64,000 nucleotides of DNA, from assembly GCA_019670725.1 (NCBI GenBank), contig AP024629.1, forward strand, positions 558,001 to 622,000, read 5' to 3'. The notes under the pieces were generated by a model that was given only the letters and a program-made list of their open reading frames with translations, was not told the DNA's origin and did no database searches. This DNA comes from Alphaproteobacteria bacterium SO-S41 (lineage in GTDB: Bacteria; Pseudomonadota; Alphaproteobacteria; Micropepsales; Micropepsaceae). This document shows, in pieces, positions 46,464-55,925 of the stretch. Made by a program: the position numbers and the translations under genes. Position 1 is the stretch's first letter. The number at the start of each line of letters is the position of its first letter.

Positions 46464-47519
46464 TTATTTTACGAGCCAGCCGCGTTCGCCGGCATACGCC
46501 GCGAGTTCGGCATTGGTGAAGGCGCACGCATAGGACCCCTCGATATTGGGGCCGACGGACTGCTCGGGGAAGGCGACCTCGGCATGGTCGGCATAGACCA
46601 GCCAATGGCTGAAATCGCCGACCCGCGCCGCGATCACCGGGGCGTAGTATTTGGCGATCTCGGCATCGATCTCGGCCGCGGCGTCGTCCGCCGTGCGCGT
46701 ACTGTCCTCGGTCAGGGCCTTCAGCCGCGCGGCGCGCAGCACCGCGGTGCAGGCGGCGACGATCTTGGGCCGCGCCGCTGCGGGAAAGACATCGTCGAAG
46801 GTCAGGATGCGCGCCGCGGCGAGATCCGCGACGACGCTGACCTGATCGTAGTGGCCGTGCTCGGCGTCGTCGTCGAAGAAGCTCCTCATGTTCACCGCGA
46901 CAAGAGCGGGCGAGGCATAGGTGATGTCCCCGCCGATCGCGAAGGCGCAGGTCCCCTCCGGGTCATTGTCGGCGACGCGCGCGAAGGCGCTGGCCGCCAG
47001 CGCCGCGATGCGGTCATGCACAGCCCGGCTGAAGGCGACGGTGCCCGGGGTCTTGCCCGCCGGGCCGAAGTCGAAGGTCTCCGCGGTGCCGGCACAGGCC
47101 GTTTCCGAATGGGGCTGGCTGTAGACCCAGGGCAGCAGGCGCTCCGGCCCGCCGAGACCGCTCAGCGGCGAGGCGGACAGATAGGCGGTACGCGCCGCCA
47201 TCCGCGTCATCAAACAAGCGGCGCGGTTCTCGTCGAGCGTCGCGGCCTTGCCGCATTGCGTGTCGTTGTCGCTTTCCCAGGCCGCCTGGTTTTCCGTCAG
47301 CCGCGCCGCCTGCTCCGGCCCGACCAGCGGCAGCACGGCGGCCAGCGCCGTCGCCATCTCCTCATCGGCGGCTTTCAGCGTCGCGTCGCCGCAGATCGCG
47401 GCGTCGATGTCGGACTTGGGCGCGGCGCAGTCGCGCGCGGCGGCAGGCAACGCGAACGCGACGGCAACGGCCAGCGCGGCCGTCCAGCCCGTCAGCGCTC
47501 CGCCCGGGCGCCGGGTCAG
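46464..47519 (-). CDS. Secreted LprI-like/DUF3298-like protein, paralogue 3 (apparent CTG start)
   Basis: A 351-residue paralogue, more diverged than the other two. LprI part: [17 protein letters not shown] and [13 protein letters not shown]3298-like part: [19 protein letters not shown] and a shorter glycine loop (AEHGHYDQ). No ATG, GTG or TTG in frame gives a complete signal peptide: a TTG at 47450 falls inside it. A CTG at 47519 overlaps the sdhB stop as CTGA, has GGAG 8 bases upstream, and yields [27 protein letters not shown], a full signal in two parts: basic, then hydrophobic. The gene follows sdhB directly. Confidence 0.7.
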   Translation of the reverse strand: MTRRPGGALTGWTAALAVAVAFALPAAARDCAAPKSDIDAAICGDATLKAADEEMATALAAVLPLVGPEQAARLTENQAAWESDNDTQCGKAATLDENRAACLMTRMAARTAYLSASPLSGLGGPERLLPWVYSQPHSETACAGTAETFDFGPAGKTPGTVAFSRAVHDRIAALAASAFARVADNDPEGTCAFAIGGDITYASPALVAVNMRSFFDDDAEHGHYDQVSVVADLAAARILTFDDVFPAAARPKIVAACTAVLRAARLKALTEDSTRTADDAAAEIDAEIAKYYAPVIAARVGDFSHWLVYADHAEVAFPEQSVGPNIEGSYACAFTNAELAAYAGERGWLVK

Positions 47520-48313
47520 ATGGTGCGCTCCACCATCATCTTCTTGATCTCGCCGATCGCTTCCGCGGGGTTCAGACCCTTGGGGCAGGTATTGGCGCAG
47601 TTCATGATGGTGTGGCAGCGATAGAGCTTGAAGGGGTCTTCAAGATCGTCGAGCCGCTGGCCCTGCGCCTCGTCGCGGCTGTCGGCCAGCCAGCGATAGG
47701 ACTGCAGCAGCGCCGCCGGCCCCAGATACTTGTCGCCGTTCCACCAATAGGACGGGCACGAGGTCGAGCAGCAGGCGCAGAGGATGCACTCGTAAAGTCC
47801 GTCCAGCTTGGCGCGCTCTTCCGGCGTCTGCTTCCACTCGGCGACCGGCTGCGGCGAGGCGGTCTGGAGATAGGGCTCGATCGAGGCGTGCTGGGCGTAG
47901 AAATTGGTGAGGTCGGCGACCAGGTCCTTGACGACCGGCAGCGACGGCAGCGGATAGACCGTCACCGTATCGCCGTGGACCTCGTCCATGCCCTTGGTGC
48001 AGGCGAGCGAGTTCGAGCCGTCAATGTTCATCGCGCACGAGCCGCAAATCCCTTCGCGGCACGAGCGGCGGAAGGTCAGGGTCGGGTCGATGTTGTTCTT
48101 GATCCAGAGCAGGCCGTCGAGAACCATCGGCGCGGTCTGATCGCGGTCGACATAGAAGGTGTCGACGGTCGGATTGCCGCCGCCATCGGGATTGTAGCGA
48201 TAGACGCGGAACTCGGTCAGGTTCTTCGGCGTCGAGCCGTCCGCCGCCTTCGGCTTGTCCCAGACCTTGCCGGTCTTCACCCGCGAATTTTTCGGCAGCC
48301 TCAGCTGAACCAT
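47516..48313 (-). CDS. sdhB: Succinate dehydrogenase iron-sulfur subunit
   Basis: A 265-residue subunit that carries electrons from SdhA to the membrane. Cluster ligands are complete: [2Fe-2S] in [12 protein letters not shown] and LAC; the others in [16 protein letters not shown] and [17 protein letters not shown]. The start is ATG 48313 ([16 protein letters not shown]). It is not next to sdhCDA: about 4.9 kb with seven genes lies between. The following secreted gene overlaps its stop codon. Confidence 0.96.
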   Translation of the reverse strand: MVQLRLPKNSRVKTGKVWDKPKAADGSTPKNLTEFRVYRYNPDGGGNPTVDTFYVDRDQTAPMVLDGLLWIKNNIDPTLTFRRSCREGICGSCAMNIDGSNSLACTKGMDEVHGDTVTVYPLPSLPVVKDLVADLTNFYAQHASIEPYLQTASPQPVAEWKQTPEERAKLDGLYECILCACCSTSCPSYWWNGDKYLGPAALLQSYRWLADSRDEAQGQRLDDLEDPFKLYRCHTIMNCANTCPKGLNPAEAIGEIKKMMVERTI

Positions 48314-48448
48314 GGACCTGGCCTCAAGCGTATTTTCTGAAGTGATTTTGCGCTCGGGATTATCCTTCGCTTCGCGTCCTGTCGCCAGCGAATTCCGAGG
48401 CTTACGGCAGCGGAAAGGCCGGGGCGCCATCGCCCCGGCCCAACCTCC

Positions 48449-49813
48449 TTAGCGCGCCGGCTCGACCGGCGTCGTCAGGGTGTCCCGGACATGCGCCTGG
48501 GCCTGGTACCAGTCGACTTTGCGAGTCATGAACATCGTGACCGCCAGGGCCAGGAAGCTCGCCACCGCGCCGGTGAGAAGGGCGTAATCTTCTTCGTTCA
48601 GCAGGGTGTAAAGCAGGCCGTAGAGGACGATCAGCGCCCCCGCGACCGCCAGGCCCCGCTTCAGGCTGCCCAGCACCGGCCCGGCATAGAGCGCGGTCAG
48701 GATCACGCAGGCCGCCGCCGCGATCAGATAGGCGGGCGAGAAGCCGATCTGCTCGGCAAAGGCGAGCAGCAGCAGGTAGAAAATCACCTGCGCCGCGCCC
48801 GCCAGCAGGTACTGGACGACATGGATGCGCGCGCCCGTCACCGTCTCGGCCAGGAAGAAGACGAGGAACGACAGACCGATGAAGAGGATCGCGTATTTCA
48901 GCGAGCGATCCACCAGCTGATAGAAATCGACGGGCTGGTAGAAGGTGACGCCGAATTCGGCCGGTCCGGTGCTGACATTATCGGCATTGAACCAGACCTG
49001 CGGCAGCGGCCGGGCGAGGTGGCTGACCCGCCAGACCGCGCTGAAGCCATCGGCGCGGATGTCGCGCGTCTCGGGCAGGTAGGCCCCGTCGAAGCTTGGA
49101 TGCGGCCAGGCCGTGGTCACGCTGGCGGTGAAGCTTTCCGCCGAGGGCACGAAGGCGAGCCGTCCCGTGCCGCGCAGGCGCAGCGTCAGCTTGAAGGGCA
49201 TCTCGCCGGAGCCGACCGTGACCGGCGTCTGGATACCGCTATAGGCCGCGCTGACGCCGGTGCCGGGCGAAAAGTCCCCACCCTCGGCGCCGTTCCAGCT
49301 GAGGGCCACATCGCCGGAAATGCCCCGGACATCGCCGACCCCCAGCGCCAGATGCGCGCGGGCCCAATCGACGACCGCGCCGGCGGGCATGCCTCGCAGT
49401 TCGGGCGGGGCGAAGACGCCCGCGAGTTCCAGGTCGGCGGCATAGACGGGCACGCGGAAAATCCCGCGGGTGCGTTCCTCCACCGCCGGCGTCGCCATCA
49501 CCTCCAGTGTGCGGGCAAGGATCACGACCTCGCCGGTCACGGCGTCAGACAGCAGCGCGCCACGCTCGTCGCGCTTCTCGGGCACGGCATAGGGGACGAC
49601 GAGGAATGGCCCCGCCACGGTCTGCGAACCGCCCCAGCCCTGGGCGACATTGGCGGCGGCCTCGCCGGCATAGCTGCGGCGTTCGTCGACCAGCGATGAG
49701 ATCATCACGAGCGGCACGGCCATGACCAGCGTCATGAGGACGATGCCGAAGAGTTTCAGGCCGGCATTGCGGCCGCCGGTACCCTGCGGCGGTGGAGAAG
49801 CGATGTCTGTCAT
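48449..49813 (-). CDS. creD: Inner-membrane protein CreD
   Basis: A 454-residue protein of the CreD (inner membrane resistance) family. It has one N-terminal helix (LKLFGIVLMTLVMAVPLVMI), a large periplasmic domain including VAGPFLVVPY and SWNGAEGGDFS, and then about five closely spaced helices in the C-terminal 150 residues with YAILFIGLSFLVFF. CreD supports envelope integrity and lowers colicin sensitivity in E. coli. No creBC pair is next to it. The start at 49813 (MTDIASPP) is preferred. It lies upstream of sdhB on the same strand. Confidence 0.9.
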   Translation of the reverse strand: MTDIASPPPQGTGGRNAGLKLFGIVLMTLVMAVPLVMISSLVDERRSYAGEAAANVAQGWGGSQTVAGPFLVVPYAVPEKRDERGALLSDAVTGEVVILARTLEVMATPAVEERTRGIFRVPVYAADLELAGVFAPPELRGMPAGAVVDWARAHLALGVGDVRGISGDVALSWNGAEGGDFSPGTGVSAAYSGIQTPVTVGSGEMPFKLTLRLRGTGRLAFVPSAESFTASVTTAWPHPSFDGAYLPETRDIRADGFSAVWRVSHLARPLPQVWFNADNVSTGPAEFGVTFYQPVDFYQLVDRSLKYAILFIGLSFLVFFLAETVTGARIHVVQYLLAGAAQVIFYLLLLAFAEQIGFSPAYLIAAAACVILTALYAGPVLGSLKRGLAVAGALIVLYGLLYTLLNEEDYALLTGAVASFLALAVTMFMTRKVDWYQAQAHVRDTLTTPVEPAR

Positions 49814-49958
49814 TGAAATATCCCGCGTCGCGCCCCAGCCCGATGCAGGGCGCAAGGCTTCGGCCCAATCGTGGCGAAATTGGGCGGCGCGGGCGTGACA
49901 AGCGCTACGCGGCGGGCTGCTCGACCGTCGCCACTCTTACTTTCTACCACCCACTCAT

Positions 49959-49986
49959 CATGCCCGCCTCAAGGGCGGCCATGACG
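49959..49986. repeat. Half copy of the double-hairpin repeat, copy E
   Basis: Only the second hairpin and outer end are present: CCGCC-tcaa-GGGCGGCCATGACG, preceded by CATG. The first hairpin (TGGCCGGG type) is missing and the remaining arm is shortened, so this copy looks decayed. It lies in the 206-base gap between creD and the DUF2306 gene, which is otherwise empty. Confidence 0.7.
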
Positions 49987-50019
49987 AAGTAGGATTGAGC
50001 CGGGACACAGTCGGAAGCC

Positions 50020-50424
50020 CTACCCGAAGAAAACCGCGTGCATGATGCGGCCGGGCAGGAAGGTGAGGCCGCCCGCGATCAGCAGCGCGCCGACATACAT
50101 CAGGGTCATCGCACGGCGGTGGCGGGGGATGTTGTGCGTCCAGGCGCCCTTCAACCCGTTATAGGTGCCCGACGCTACCAGCGGGATGAAGAGATGGATC
50201 AGGCCGAAGCCGTAGAAGGTCGGCCCGACCACCGCGTGGATGAAGAAGGCGGCGATCGCCGTCAGCACCATCAGCGTCAGGTAGATTTTCCCGAGCGTGC
50301 GATGCCAGGGCGCACCCTTGGCCGAGAAGAACAGCAACCATGTCCCGATGAAGAATGCCGGGACGACGGTGATGACGTGAAGCTGGATGGCAAGCGGGGC
50401 GTTGAGAATCGGCTCCAGAGTCAT
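50020..50424 (-). CDS. DUF2306-type membrane protein
   Basis: A 134-residue protein with four helices. It has LAIQLHVITVVPAFFIGTWLL, WHRTLGKIYLTLMVLTA, FIPLVASGTYNGLK and HRRAMTLMYVGALLIAGG. The histidine pattern (two near the helix starts, one in the IHLFIP region) is like DUF2306 proteins, which resemble di-heme cytochrome helices. Heme binding is only a suggestion. Its start overlaps the stop of the glycosyltransferase gene (ATGA), so they are coupled. Confidence 0.8.
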   Translation of the reverse strand: MTLEPILNAPLAIQLHVITVVPAFFIGTWLLFFSAKGAPWHRTLGKIYLTLMVLTAIAAFFIHAVVGPTFYGFGLIHLFIPLVASGTYNGLKGAWTHNIPRHRRAMTLMYVGALLIAGGLTFLPGRIMHAVFFG

Positions 50425-51419
50425 CGGGCGGCCGCACGGACGGTGTCGTAAAAGGTCATGATCTTCGCGGCCTGCGTTTCGGGATTGAAGGGCGTCATAT
50501 CATAGGCTTCGCGCCGCTGGGCGCGGGCCGCCTCCGCGTTTAGCACAGCGGCAAGCGCCTGTGCGTCCTCGCTCGGGAACAGATGCGCGGGCGGCACGGG
50601 CAGGAACTCCGCAATGCTCTCGATGGCCGAAGCGGCGATGGGCAGGCCGCTCGCCATCGCCTCCATCAGCACCAGCGGCACCTGCTCGAAGCGCGAGGGC
50701 AGCACGAAGAGATCGAACGCCTGGTAGAGCCGCGCGGCGTCGGTGCGGAGGCCGAGGACATGGATCGTCGGATCGCCCGCCGCACGCTTCTCCACATCCG
50801 CCCGCTCCGGCCCGTCCCCGGCCAGCACGAGCGCAGCGTTCTTCAAGCCGGCGGCGCGATAGGCCTCGACCAGCAATTGGGGATTCTTGGAGGGATGCAG
50901 GCGCCCGACAAAGCCGATGACGAAGGCATCGCCGGCAATGCCGAGTTCCCGCCGCACCGTGCCGCGCGGGTCTGCACCGGGATCTGGCAAACGCGGGCTC
51001 CAGTTCCAGATGCGGGTGACGCGGCCCTTGAAATCGGCGATGCGGGCGGCAGCGCTGTCGGTGAGGGCGATCAGCCCATCCAGCCGCGCGTGCTGACGCG
51101 GCTTGTAGCCGACATGCAGCGTCGCCACGGCCGGCGGACGCTGCGTCAAGGCGCCCAGCGCCTTGCAGGCGGCGCTGAGATGGGCGTGGCAAATGTCCGG
51201 CTGCAGACGCTTCATCAGCGCCTTCAGCCGCCAGCGGCGGGCAAACCAGGGCAGCGCGTGTACCCTGACAGCTTCGGGCAGAAGCTGAGGCAGGCGTGAG
51301 CGGGGATCGACGGCAATGTGAACTTCATGTCCGAATTGACACTGGAGCCGGGCGAGATCGGCGGCATAGCGTTCCGATCCGAAGAGCGAGCGGGTGAAGA
51401 CGCCGTGCAGAATGCGCAT
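50421..51419 (-). CDS. Glycosyltransferase family 4 protein
   Basis: A 332-residue GT-B fold transferase. The C-terminal half has the donor-binding pattern VIGFVGRLHPSKNPQLLVEA, LVLAGDGPERADVE, VLGLRTDAARLYQAFDLFV and SRFEQVPLVLMEAMASGLP with the conserved Glu. The N-terminal domain has SLFGSERYAADLAR. Likely acts at the cytosolic face on lipid-linked sugars for envelope polysaccharide or lipopolysaccharide core. No other polysaccharide genes are nearby. Confidence 0.9.
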   Translation of the reverse strand: MRILHGVFTRSLFGSERYAADLARLQCQFGHEVHIAVDPRSRLPQLLPEAVRVHALPWFARRWRLKALMKRLQPDICHAHLSAACKALGALTQRPPAVATLHVGYKPRQHARLDGLIALTDSAAARIADFKGRVTRIWNWSPRLPDPGADPRGTVRRELGIAGDAFVIGFVGRLHPSKNPQLLVEAYRAAGLKNAALVLAGDGPERADVEKRAAGDPTIHVLGLRTDAARLYQAFDLFVLPSRFEQVPLVLMEAMASGLPIAASAIESIAEFLPVPPAHLFPSEDAQALAAVLNAEAARAQRREAYDMTPFNPETQAAKIMTFYDTVRAAAR

Positions 51420-51516
51420 GGGCGTGGTCTAGCGGCGTTCGGAGGTGCGGGGAAGCGCCCGCACGAAGCCATAATCGGGCCGCACGTTCAGGGCCGCAGC
51501 ATCTGGAGTTTGAGTG

Positions 51517-51933
51517 ATGGAAGCCATTACCTCGTGGATTGTCGGCATCTTGATGCTGGCTTTGCCTGCCGGCTGGACGCAGACCTCGACCAAGTGCGAG
51601 GAGGTCTCGGTCATCCACGGCGCCCCCGACCAGAAGACCGAGGAATGCAGCGCCCAGTGGACCAAGGGCGAAGCCCAGCTCACTGTCTTTGTCTGGAAGC
51701 CGGTCGTGGCACGCGACGGCGGGCCGATGGAATCGGTCGAGGACAACAAGGGCAAGCTGCTCGGCAAGGACGTGCTGGTCAGCCGCACCTCGACCTTCAT
51801 GGGCACGGCGCAGGAGGTGTTGGTCACCTCGCTGGAGCTGACTGAGCCCAAGGCGCAGATCCTCGTCTACGCCAAGGGCACCAGCCCCGAGGAATTCCAG
51901 TCGATCCTCGACGGCGTCTCGCTCGGGAAGTGA
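51517..51933 (+). CDS. Uncharacterised small exported protein
   Basis: A 138-residue protein. It starts MEAITSWIVGILMLALPAGWT, a signal-like segment, then a domain with two cysteines (KCEEVSVIHG and EECSAQW). The rest is beta-rich and ends EEFQSILDGVSL. A TGGAG ribosome site precedes the ATG at 51517, and a GTG directly upstream is also possible. It is probably exported. I recognise no family. It diverges from the glycosyltransferase gene. Confidence 0.7.
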   Translation: MEAITSWIVGILMLALPAGWTQTSTKCEEVSVIHGAPDQKTEECSAQWTKGEAQLTVFVWKPVVARDGGPMESVEDNKGKLLGKDVLVSRTSTFMGTAQEVLVTSLELTEPKAQILVYAKGTSPEEFQSILDGVSLGK

Positions 51934-51964
51934 CGGTTCGCCGCTCTCTCGCCTCCCATAAAGT

Positions 51965-52045
51965 CGTCATGGCCGGGCTTGACCCGGCCATCCACCAATG
52001 GCGGTGCGGCAGGCATGGATGGCCGCCTCAAGGGCGGCCATGACG
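51965..52045. repeat. Double-hairpin intergenic repeat, copy F
   Basis: CGTCATGGCCGGG-cttga-CCCGGCCA, spacer, TGGCCGCC-tcaa-GGGCGGCCATGACG. Same order as copies B, C and D, lying between convergent genes. Confidence 0.9.
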
Positions 52046-52077
52046 AAAAGGATGCCGCGGTTCTGTCCTGACTCGCT

Positions 52078-52608
52078 TTAGAGCGGCCGCAGATAGTTTA
52101 GCACCGTGGTGAGGCCGCGGAGGTTGGTGTCATATGAAGTTGGCTCGCCGGTGCAGGTGACCGTGGCGAGCTTGCCGGGCGCCTGGACCATCAGCACGCC
52201 GAACTTCGCGAAGGCGGTGCCGGGATAGATGATCGTGCCGCGCGCCCAAGGCGCGTCGTACTGCTCCAGCTTGGTGATCCCGCTATCGGTGATCTCGCCG
52301 GTGGCGCCGCCCGTGAAGAACTGGGTCTTCCAGATGTCGGACGTGTAGACGCCCATCGCGGCGTTGACCTCGTCCTGCGTCATCCCGGCGGTCTGCTTCA
52401 CCGGCATGGCAGTGATCGAGCAACGGACCGAGCCGTCCGCGCTACTCGTCACCAGCCCCCCGGCGGGATTGCTCCAGCCATCCGGAATCATGGTCGAGAA
52501 GCCGTGCGTGCGGTCCTCGTAAAGCGTGGCGCCGTCCTTGGCGGCGGCGGGCAGGCTCAGTGCGGCGGCAGCCCATGCGCCTGCGAGCGCCCAGTGCAAC
52601 GTCTTCAT
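52078..52608 (-). CDS. Uncharacterised secreted protein
   Basis: A 176-residue protein with a signal peptide (MKTLHWALAGAWAAAALSLPAAA). The mature part starts with YEDRTHGFSTMIPDGW, a pattern seen in many periplasmic proteins with an 'antiparallel sheet plus helices' fold (PsbP/DUF1795-like), where the short GFSxxIPxGW motif is typical. Three cysteines (CSIT, CTGE and none other clear) are visible. The fold call is an inference. It lies alone on the minus strand. Confidence 0.7.
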   Translation of the reverse strand: MKTLHWALAGAWAAAALSLPAAAKDGATLYEDRTHGFSTMIPDGWSNPAGGLVTSSADGSVRCSITAMPVKQTAGMTQDEVNAAMGVYTSDIWKTQFFTGGATGEITDSGITKLEQYDAPWARGTIIYPGTAFAKFGVLMVQAPGKLATVTCTGEPTSYDTNLRGLTTVLNYLRPL

Positions 52609-52710
52609 GGATGTCCCCTCGTGTCGCCTTGTCGAGCCCGGCCCTTGGCGGCAATCTCACTCCCAGCCGGCCCGCCCGTCAAAGGCAAATGAGACCGGCG
52701 GAGGTGCCCC

Positions 52711-53157
52711 ATGAGCGCAACCATCGAAGGCGGATGCCGCTGCGGCGCGGTCCGCTATGCGATCCCCGGACCGGACCTGCCGCGCACCTATGCCTGCCAC
52801 TGCCTGACCTGCCAGACCTGGACGGGCAGCGCCTTCTCCTTGCAGTGCGTGGTGCCCGAAGCGGCGCTTGAGGTGACCGGCACGCCGCATCTTTACGAAC
52901 GCGTCTCGGATGACGGCGCGCGCCTGTCGCGCCAGCGCGGCTGTGCCCAATGCATGACACGCGTCTACAACACCAATTCCGCGCGCCCCGGCATGGCCGT
53001 CATCCGCGCCGGCACGCTCGATCGCAGCGACGAACTCAAGATCGTCGCGCATATCTGGGCGAAACGGAAACTGGACGGCATCGAAATTCCTGCCGGCATC
53101 CCGGCCTGGCCGGAGGGCGCGCCGCCGGCCGAGTTCATGGCGGCGATGATGAAGTGA
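52711..53157 (+). CDS. GFA family protein (zinc-binding)
   Basis: A 148-residue relative of the GFA protein at 29511. Ligand patterns are EGGCRCGAVRY, CHCLTCQTWTGSAF and CAQCMTR. It belongs to the same CENP-V/GFA superfamily with a Mss4-like zinc fold. No specific reaction can be assigned. A minus-strand terminator hairpin overlaps its last codons. Confidence 0.88.
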   Translation: MSATIEGGCRCGAVRYAIPGPDLPRTYACHCLTCQTWTGSAFSLQCVVPEAALEVTGTPHLYERVSDDGARLSRQRGCAQCMTRVYNTNSARPGMAVIRAGTLDRSDELKIVAHIWAKRKLDGIEIPAGIPAWPEGAPPAEFMAAMMK

Positions 53158-53185
53158 AAAAGCCGCCGGAACACTCCGGCGGCTT
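53156..53185 (-). terminator. Rho-independent terminator of the sdhCDA operon
   Basis: AAGCCGCCGGA pairs exactly with TCCGGCGGCTT around an ACAC loop (53160-53185). On the minus strand it is followed by five T residues. It lies 25 bases after the sdhA stop. Its T-tract overlaps the last codon of the convergent GFA gene. Confidence 0.87.
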
Positions 53186-53209
53186 GATCGATACGCGGTC
53201 TAGCCGCGC

Positions 53210-54994
53210 CTAGTACACCCGCGCCTTCGGCTTGATGTACTCGATGTCGTTGGACATCGTGTAGTCGTGCACCGGGCGGTAGTCGATCGTGACCTTGCCC
53301 GCCGGGTCGATCCACGACAGCGTGTGCTTCATCCAGTTGACGTCGTCGCGGTCCGGATAGTCCTCGCGGGCATGGGCGCCGCGCGATTCCTGGCGGTTGG
53401 CGGCTGACGTCATGGTGACGACGGCCTGGCTGATCAGGTTGTCGTATTCCAGGCTCTCCATGAGATCGGAGTTCCAGATCATCGTGCGGTCGCTGACGCC
53501 GATATCGGCGGAAGCGGCGTGCACCGCGTTGATCTTGGTGACGCCCTCGTCCAGCACCTCGCCGGTGCGATAGACCGCGCAGTTCGCCTGCATGACCTTC
53601 TGCATCTGCAGGCGCAGCACCGCGGTCGGGGTGCCGCCCTTGGCGTTGCGGAAACGGTCGAGCCGCGCGAGCGCGTCGTCGCCCGCGCCCTTGGGCAGGT
53701 CGCGATGGCGCTCGCCGATCTTCACGGTCTCCGCAACGCGCAGGCCCGCGGCGCGGCCGAAGACGACGAGGTCGGTCAGCGAGTTGGACCCAAGCCGGTT
53801 CGCGCCATGCACCGAAACGCAGGCCGCTTCGCCGATCGCCATCAGGCCGGGCACCACCGAATCCGGATCGCCGCCGGCCTTGGTCAGGACTTCGCCGTGA
53901 TAGTTCGTGGGGATGCCGCCCATATTGTAGTGGACGGTGGGCGTCACCGGGATCGGTTCCTTGGTCACGTCGACGCCGGCGAAGATCTTGGCGCTTTCCG
54001 CGATGCCGGGCAGGCGCTCGTGGATGATCTTCGGGTCGAGATGGTCGACATGGAGATGGATCCACTCGCCCTGCGGACCGCAGCCGCGGCCTTCGCGAAT
54101 CTCCATCGTCATGGCGCGCGAGACGACATCGCGCGAGGCGAGGTCCTTCACGGACGGCGCATAGCGCTCCATGAAGCGCTCGCCTTCCTTGTTGGTGAGA
54201 TAGCCGCCCTCGCCACGTACGCCCTCGGTGATGAGGCAGCCCGCGCCGTAAATGCCGGTCGGATGGAACTGCACGAACTCCATGTCCTGCAGCGGCAGGC
54301 CGGCGCGCAGCACCATCGCATTGCCGTCGCCGGTGCAGGTGTGGGCAGAGGTGCAGGAGAAATAGGCGCGGCCATAGCCGCCGGTCGCCAGGATCACTTC
54401 ATGCGCGCGGAAGCGGTGGATCGTGCCGTCGTCGAGGCACCATGCCATTACGCCGCGGCAGCGGCCGTCTTCCATGATGAGGTCGAGCGCGAAGTATTCG
54501 ATGAAGAACTGGACCTTGTTCTTCACGCACTGGCCGTAGAGCGTGTGCAGGATGGCGTGGCCGGTGCGGTCGGCGGCGGCGCAGGTGCGCTGCTGCGGCG
54601 ACTGGCCGAAATTCTTGGTCATGCCGCCAAAGGCGCGCTGGTAGATCTTGCCTTCCTCGGTGCGGGAGAAGGGCACGCCCCAGTGCTCGAGCTCGTAGAC
54701 CGCATCTACGGCGTTGCGCACCAGGTATTCGATGGCGTCCTGGTCGCCCAGCCAGTCGGCGCCCTTGACGGTGTCATACATGTGCCAGCGCCAGTCGTCC
54801 TCGCCCATATTGCCGAGCGAGGCGGAGATGCCGCCCTGCGCCGCGACAGTGTGGCTGCGGGTCGGGAAGACCTTGGTGATGCACGCGGTCTTGAGGCCGG
54901 CCTCAGCTGCGCCGAGCGTGGCGCGCAGGCCCGCGCCGCCGGCGCCGACGACGACGACGTCATAGGTATGATCGACGATGGTGTAAGCGGTCAT
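53210..54994 (-). CDS. sdhA: Succinate dehydrogenase flavoprotein subunit
   Basis: A 594-residue subunit that oxidises succinate to fumarate with covalent FAD. The dinucleotide motif is GAGGAG (17-22), and the flavin-linked His is His48 in [11 protein letters not shown]. Substrate stretches [28 protein letters not shown] and the C-terminal [20 protein letters not shown] are as expected. It follows sdhD by 8 bases. The iron-sulfur subunit is encoded 4.9 kb away. Confidence 0.97.
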   Translation of the reverse strand: MTAYTIVDHTYDVVVVGAGGAGLRATLGAAEAGLKTACITKVFPTRSHTVAAQGGISASLGNMGEDDWRWHMYDTVKGADWLGDQDAIEYLVRNAVDAVYELEHWGVPFSRTEEGKIYQRAFGGMTKNFGQSPQQRTCAAADRTGHAILHTLYGQCVKNKVQFFIEYFALDLIMEDGRCRGVMAWCLDDGTIHRFRAHEVILATGGYGRAYFSCTSAHTCTGDGNAMVLRAGLPLQDMEFVQFHPTGIYGAGCLITEGVRGEGGYLTNKEGERFMERYAPSVKDLASRDVVSRAMTMEIREGRGCGPQGEWIHLHVDHLDPKIIHERLPGIAESAKIFAGVDVTKEPIPVTPTVHYNMGGIPTNYHGEVLTKAGGDPDSVVPGLMAIGEAACVSVHGANRLGSNSLTDLVVFGRAAGLRVAETVKIGERHRDLPKGAGDDALARLDRFRNAKGGTPTAVLRLQMQKVMQANCAVYRTGEVLDEGVTKINAVHAASADIGVSDRTMIWNSDLMESLEYDNLISQAVVTMTSAANRQESRGAHAREDYPDRDDVNWMKHTLSWIDPAGKVTIDYRPVHDYTMSNDIEYIKPKARVY

Positions 54995-55002
54995 GAGACC
55001 CT

Positions 55003-55392
55003 TCAGAGGGCGAGTTTCAGAATGGCGATGAGCACGGCGACGCCGAGCACGATGCCGACAAACTTGTTGAGCAGGAGCGAGGCGATCTTCAGCCCCTCAG
55101 CCGTCACGTAATCCTCGATCACGACCTGCAGCCCCAGCACGAAATGGTAGATGCCGGTCAGCGCGAACAGCGCCAGCAGCGCGGCGTTCACGGGATGCGC
55201 GATGAACGCGACCGCCGCGGCATAGTCCGCATTGGTGTGGGCGGCGATGGCCCAGATGAACCAGATCGCGAGGGGGACCAGCGCAATCGCGCTGATGCGC
55301 TGGGCGATGAAGTGATCGGTGCCGCGCTTGGCGGCGCCGAGGCCGCGGACCTTGCCGAGCGGCGTGCGCAGCGTGTTCTTGGAGCCGGCCAT
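55003..55392 (-). CDS. sdhD: Succinate dehydrogenase membrane anchor subunit
   Basis: A 129-residue protein with three helices. It has [19 protein letters not shown], with an Arg-Ile-Ser near the quinone site, then [17 protein letters not shown] with the heme His candidate. The start at 55392 ([20 protein letters not shown]) is the usual alphaproteobacterial form. Its start overlaps the sdhC stop (TGATG). Confidence 0.93.
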   Translation of the reverse strand: MAGSKNTLRTPLGKVRGLGAAKRGTDHFIAQRISAIALVPLAIWFIWAIAAHTNADYAAAVAFIAHPVNAALLALFALTGIYHFVLGLQVVIEDYVTAEGLKIASLLLNKFVGIVLGVAVLIAILKLAL

Positions 55393-55808
55393 CAGAATGC
55401 CCCCCGCGCCCAGAGGGCATAGGCCCAGATCACCAAAGGCAGGATGACGCTGAGCGCGATCACGATCGTGCCGGTGCGCTCGGCGCGGTGCTTCTCGAAG
55501 CCCATGCCGAAATCCCAGAAGAGATGGCGGATGCCGTTCAGCAAATGGAACGAGAGCGCCCAGGTGAAGCCGAACAGGACCAGCTTGCCGAACCAGCTGC
55601 CCGCAACGGCGGCGAAGGTGGCATAGGCGTCCGGGCCGGCGGCGGCGGCGATCAGCCACCAGGCGATCAGCAGCGCGCCGCCGCCGAGGCCGACGCCGGT
55701 GATGCGGTGAATGATCGAGGTCAGCATCGTCACCGGCCAGCGATAGATCTGGAGGTGCGGCGAACGGGGCCGCTCGGGGCGGCGTGCGGACGCTGTGGCG
55801 TCGGCCAT
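55392..55808 (-). CDS. sdhC: Succinate dehydrogenase cytochrome b556 subunit
   Basis: A 138-residue subunit, first of the operon. It starts with a basic tail RPERPRSPHLQIYRWPVTML, then SIIHRITGVGLGGGALLIAWW (the His-Arg-Ile-Thr-Gly motif at the quinone site) and SFHLLNGIRHLFWDFG (heme His). The order sdhC-sdhD-sdhA is typical of alphaproteobacteria, where sdhB usually follows; here it does not. Confidence 0.95.
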   Translation of the reverse strand: MADATASARRPERPRSPHLQIYRWPVTMLTSIIHRITGVGLGGGALLIAWWLIAAAAGPDAYATFAAVAGSWFGKLVLFGFTWALSFHLLNGIRHLFWDFGMGFEKHRAERTGTIVIALSVILPLVIWAYALWARGAF

Positions 55809-55925
55809 GAAAATCCTGAGGTCAGAGAGTCGTTATAAGAACGGCGCGGAGTATAGGAATGACGCCCCTCAAAGCAACGCGCCGCACGCGTCAATCCGGT
55901 CCTTGCGAGACGTTCTCAAAGCGCC

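Noticed and set aside
53519-55111. A 530-residue frame on the plus strand
   Set aside because: It is antisense to sdhA, which is strongly conserved.
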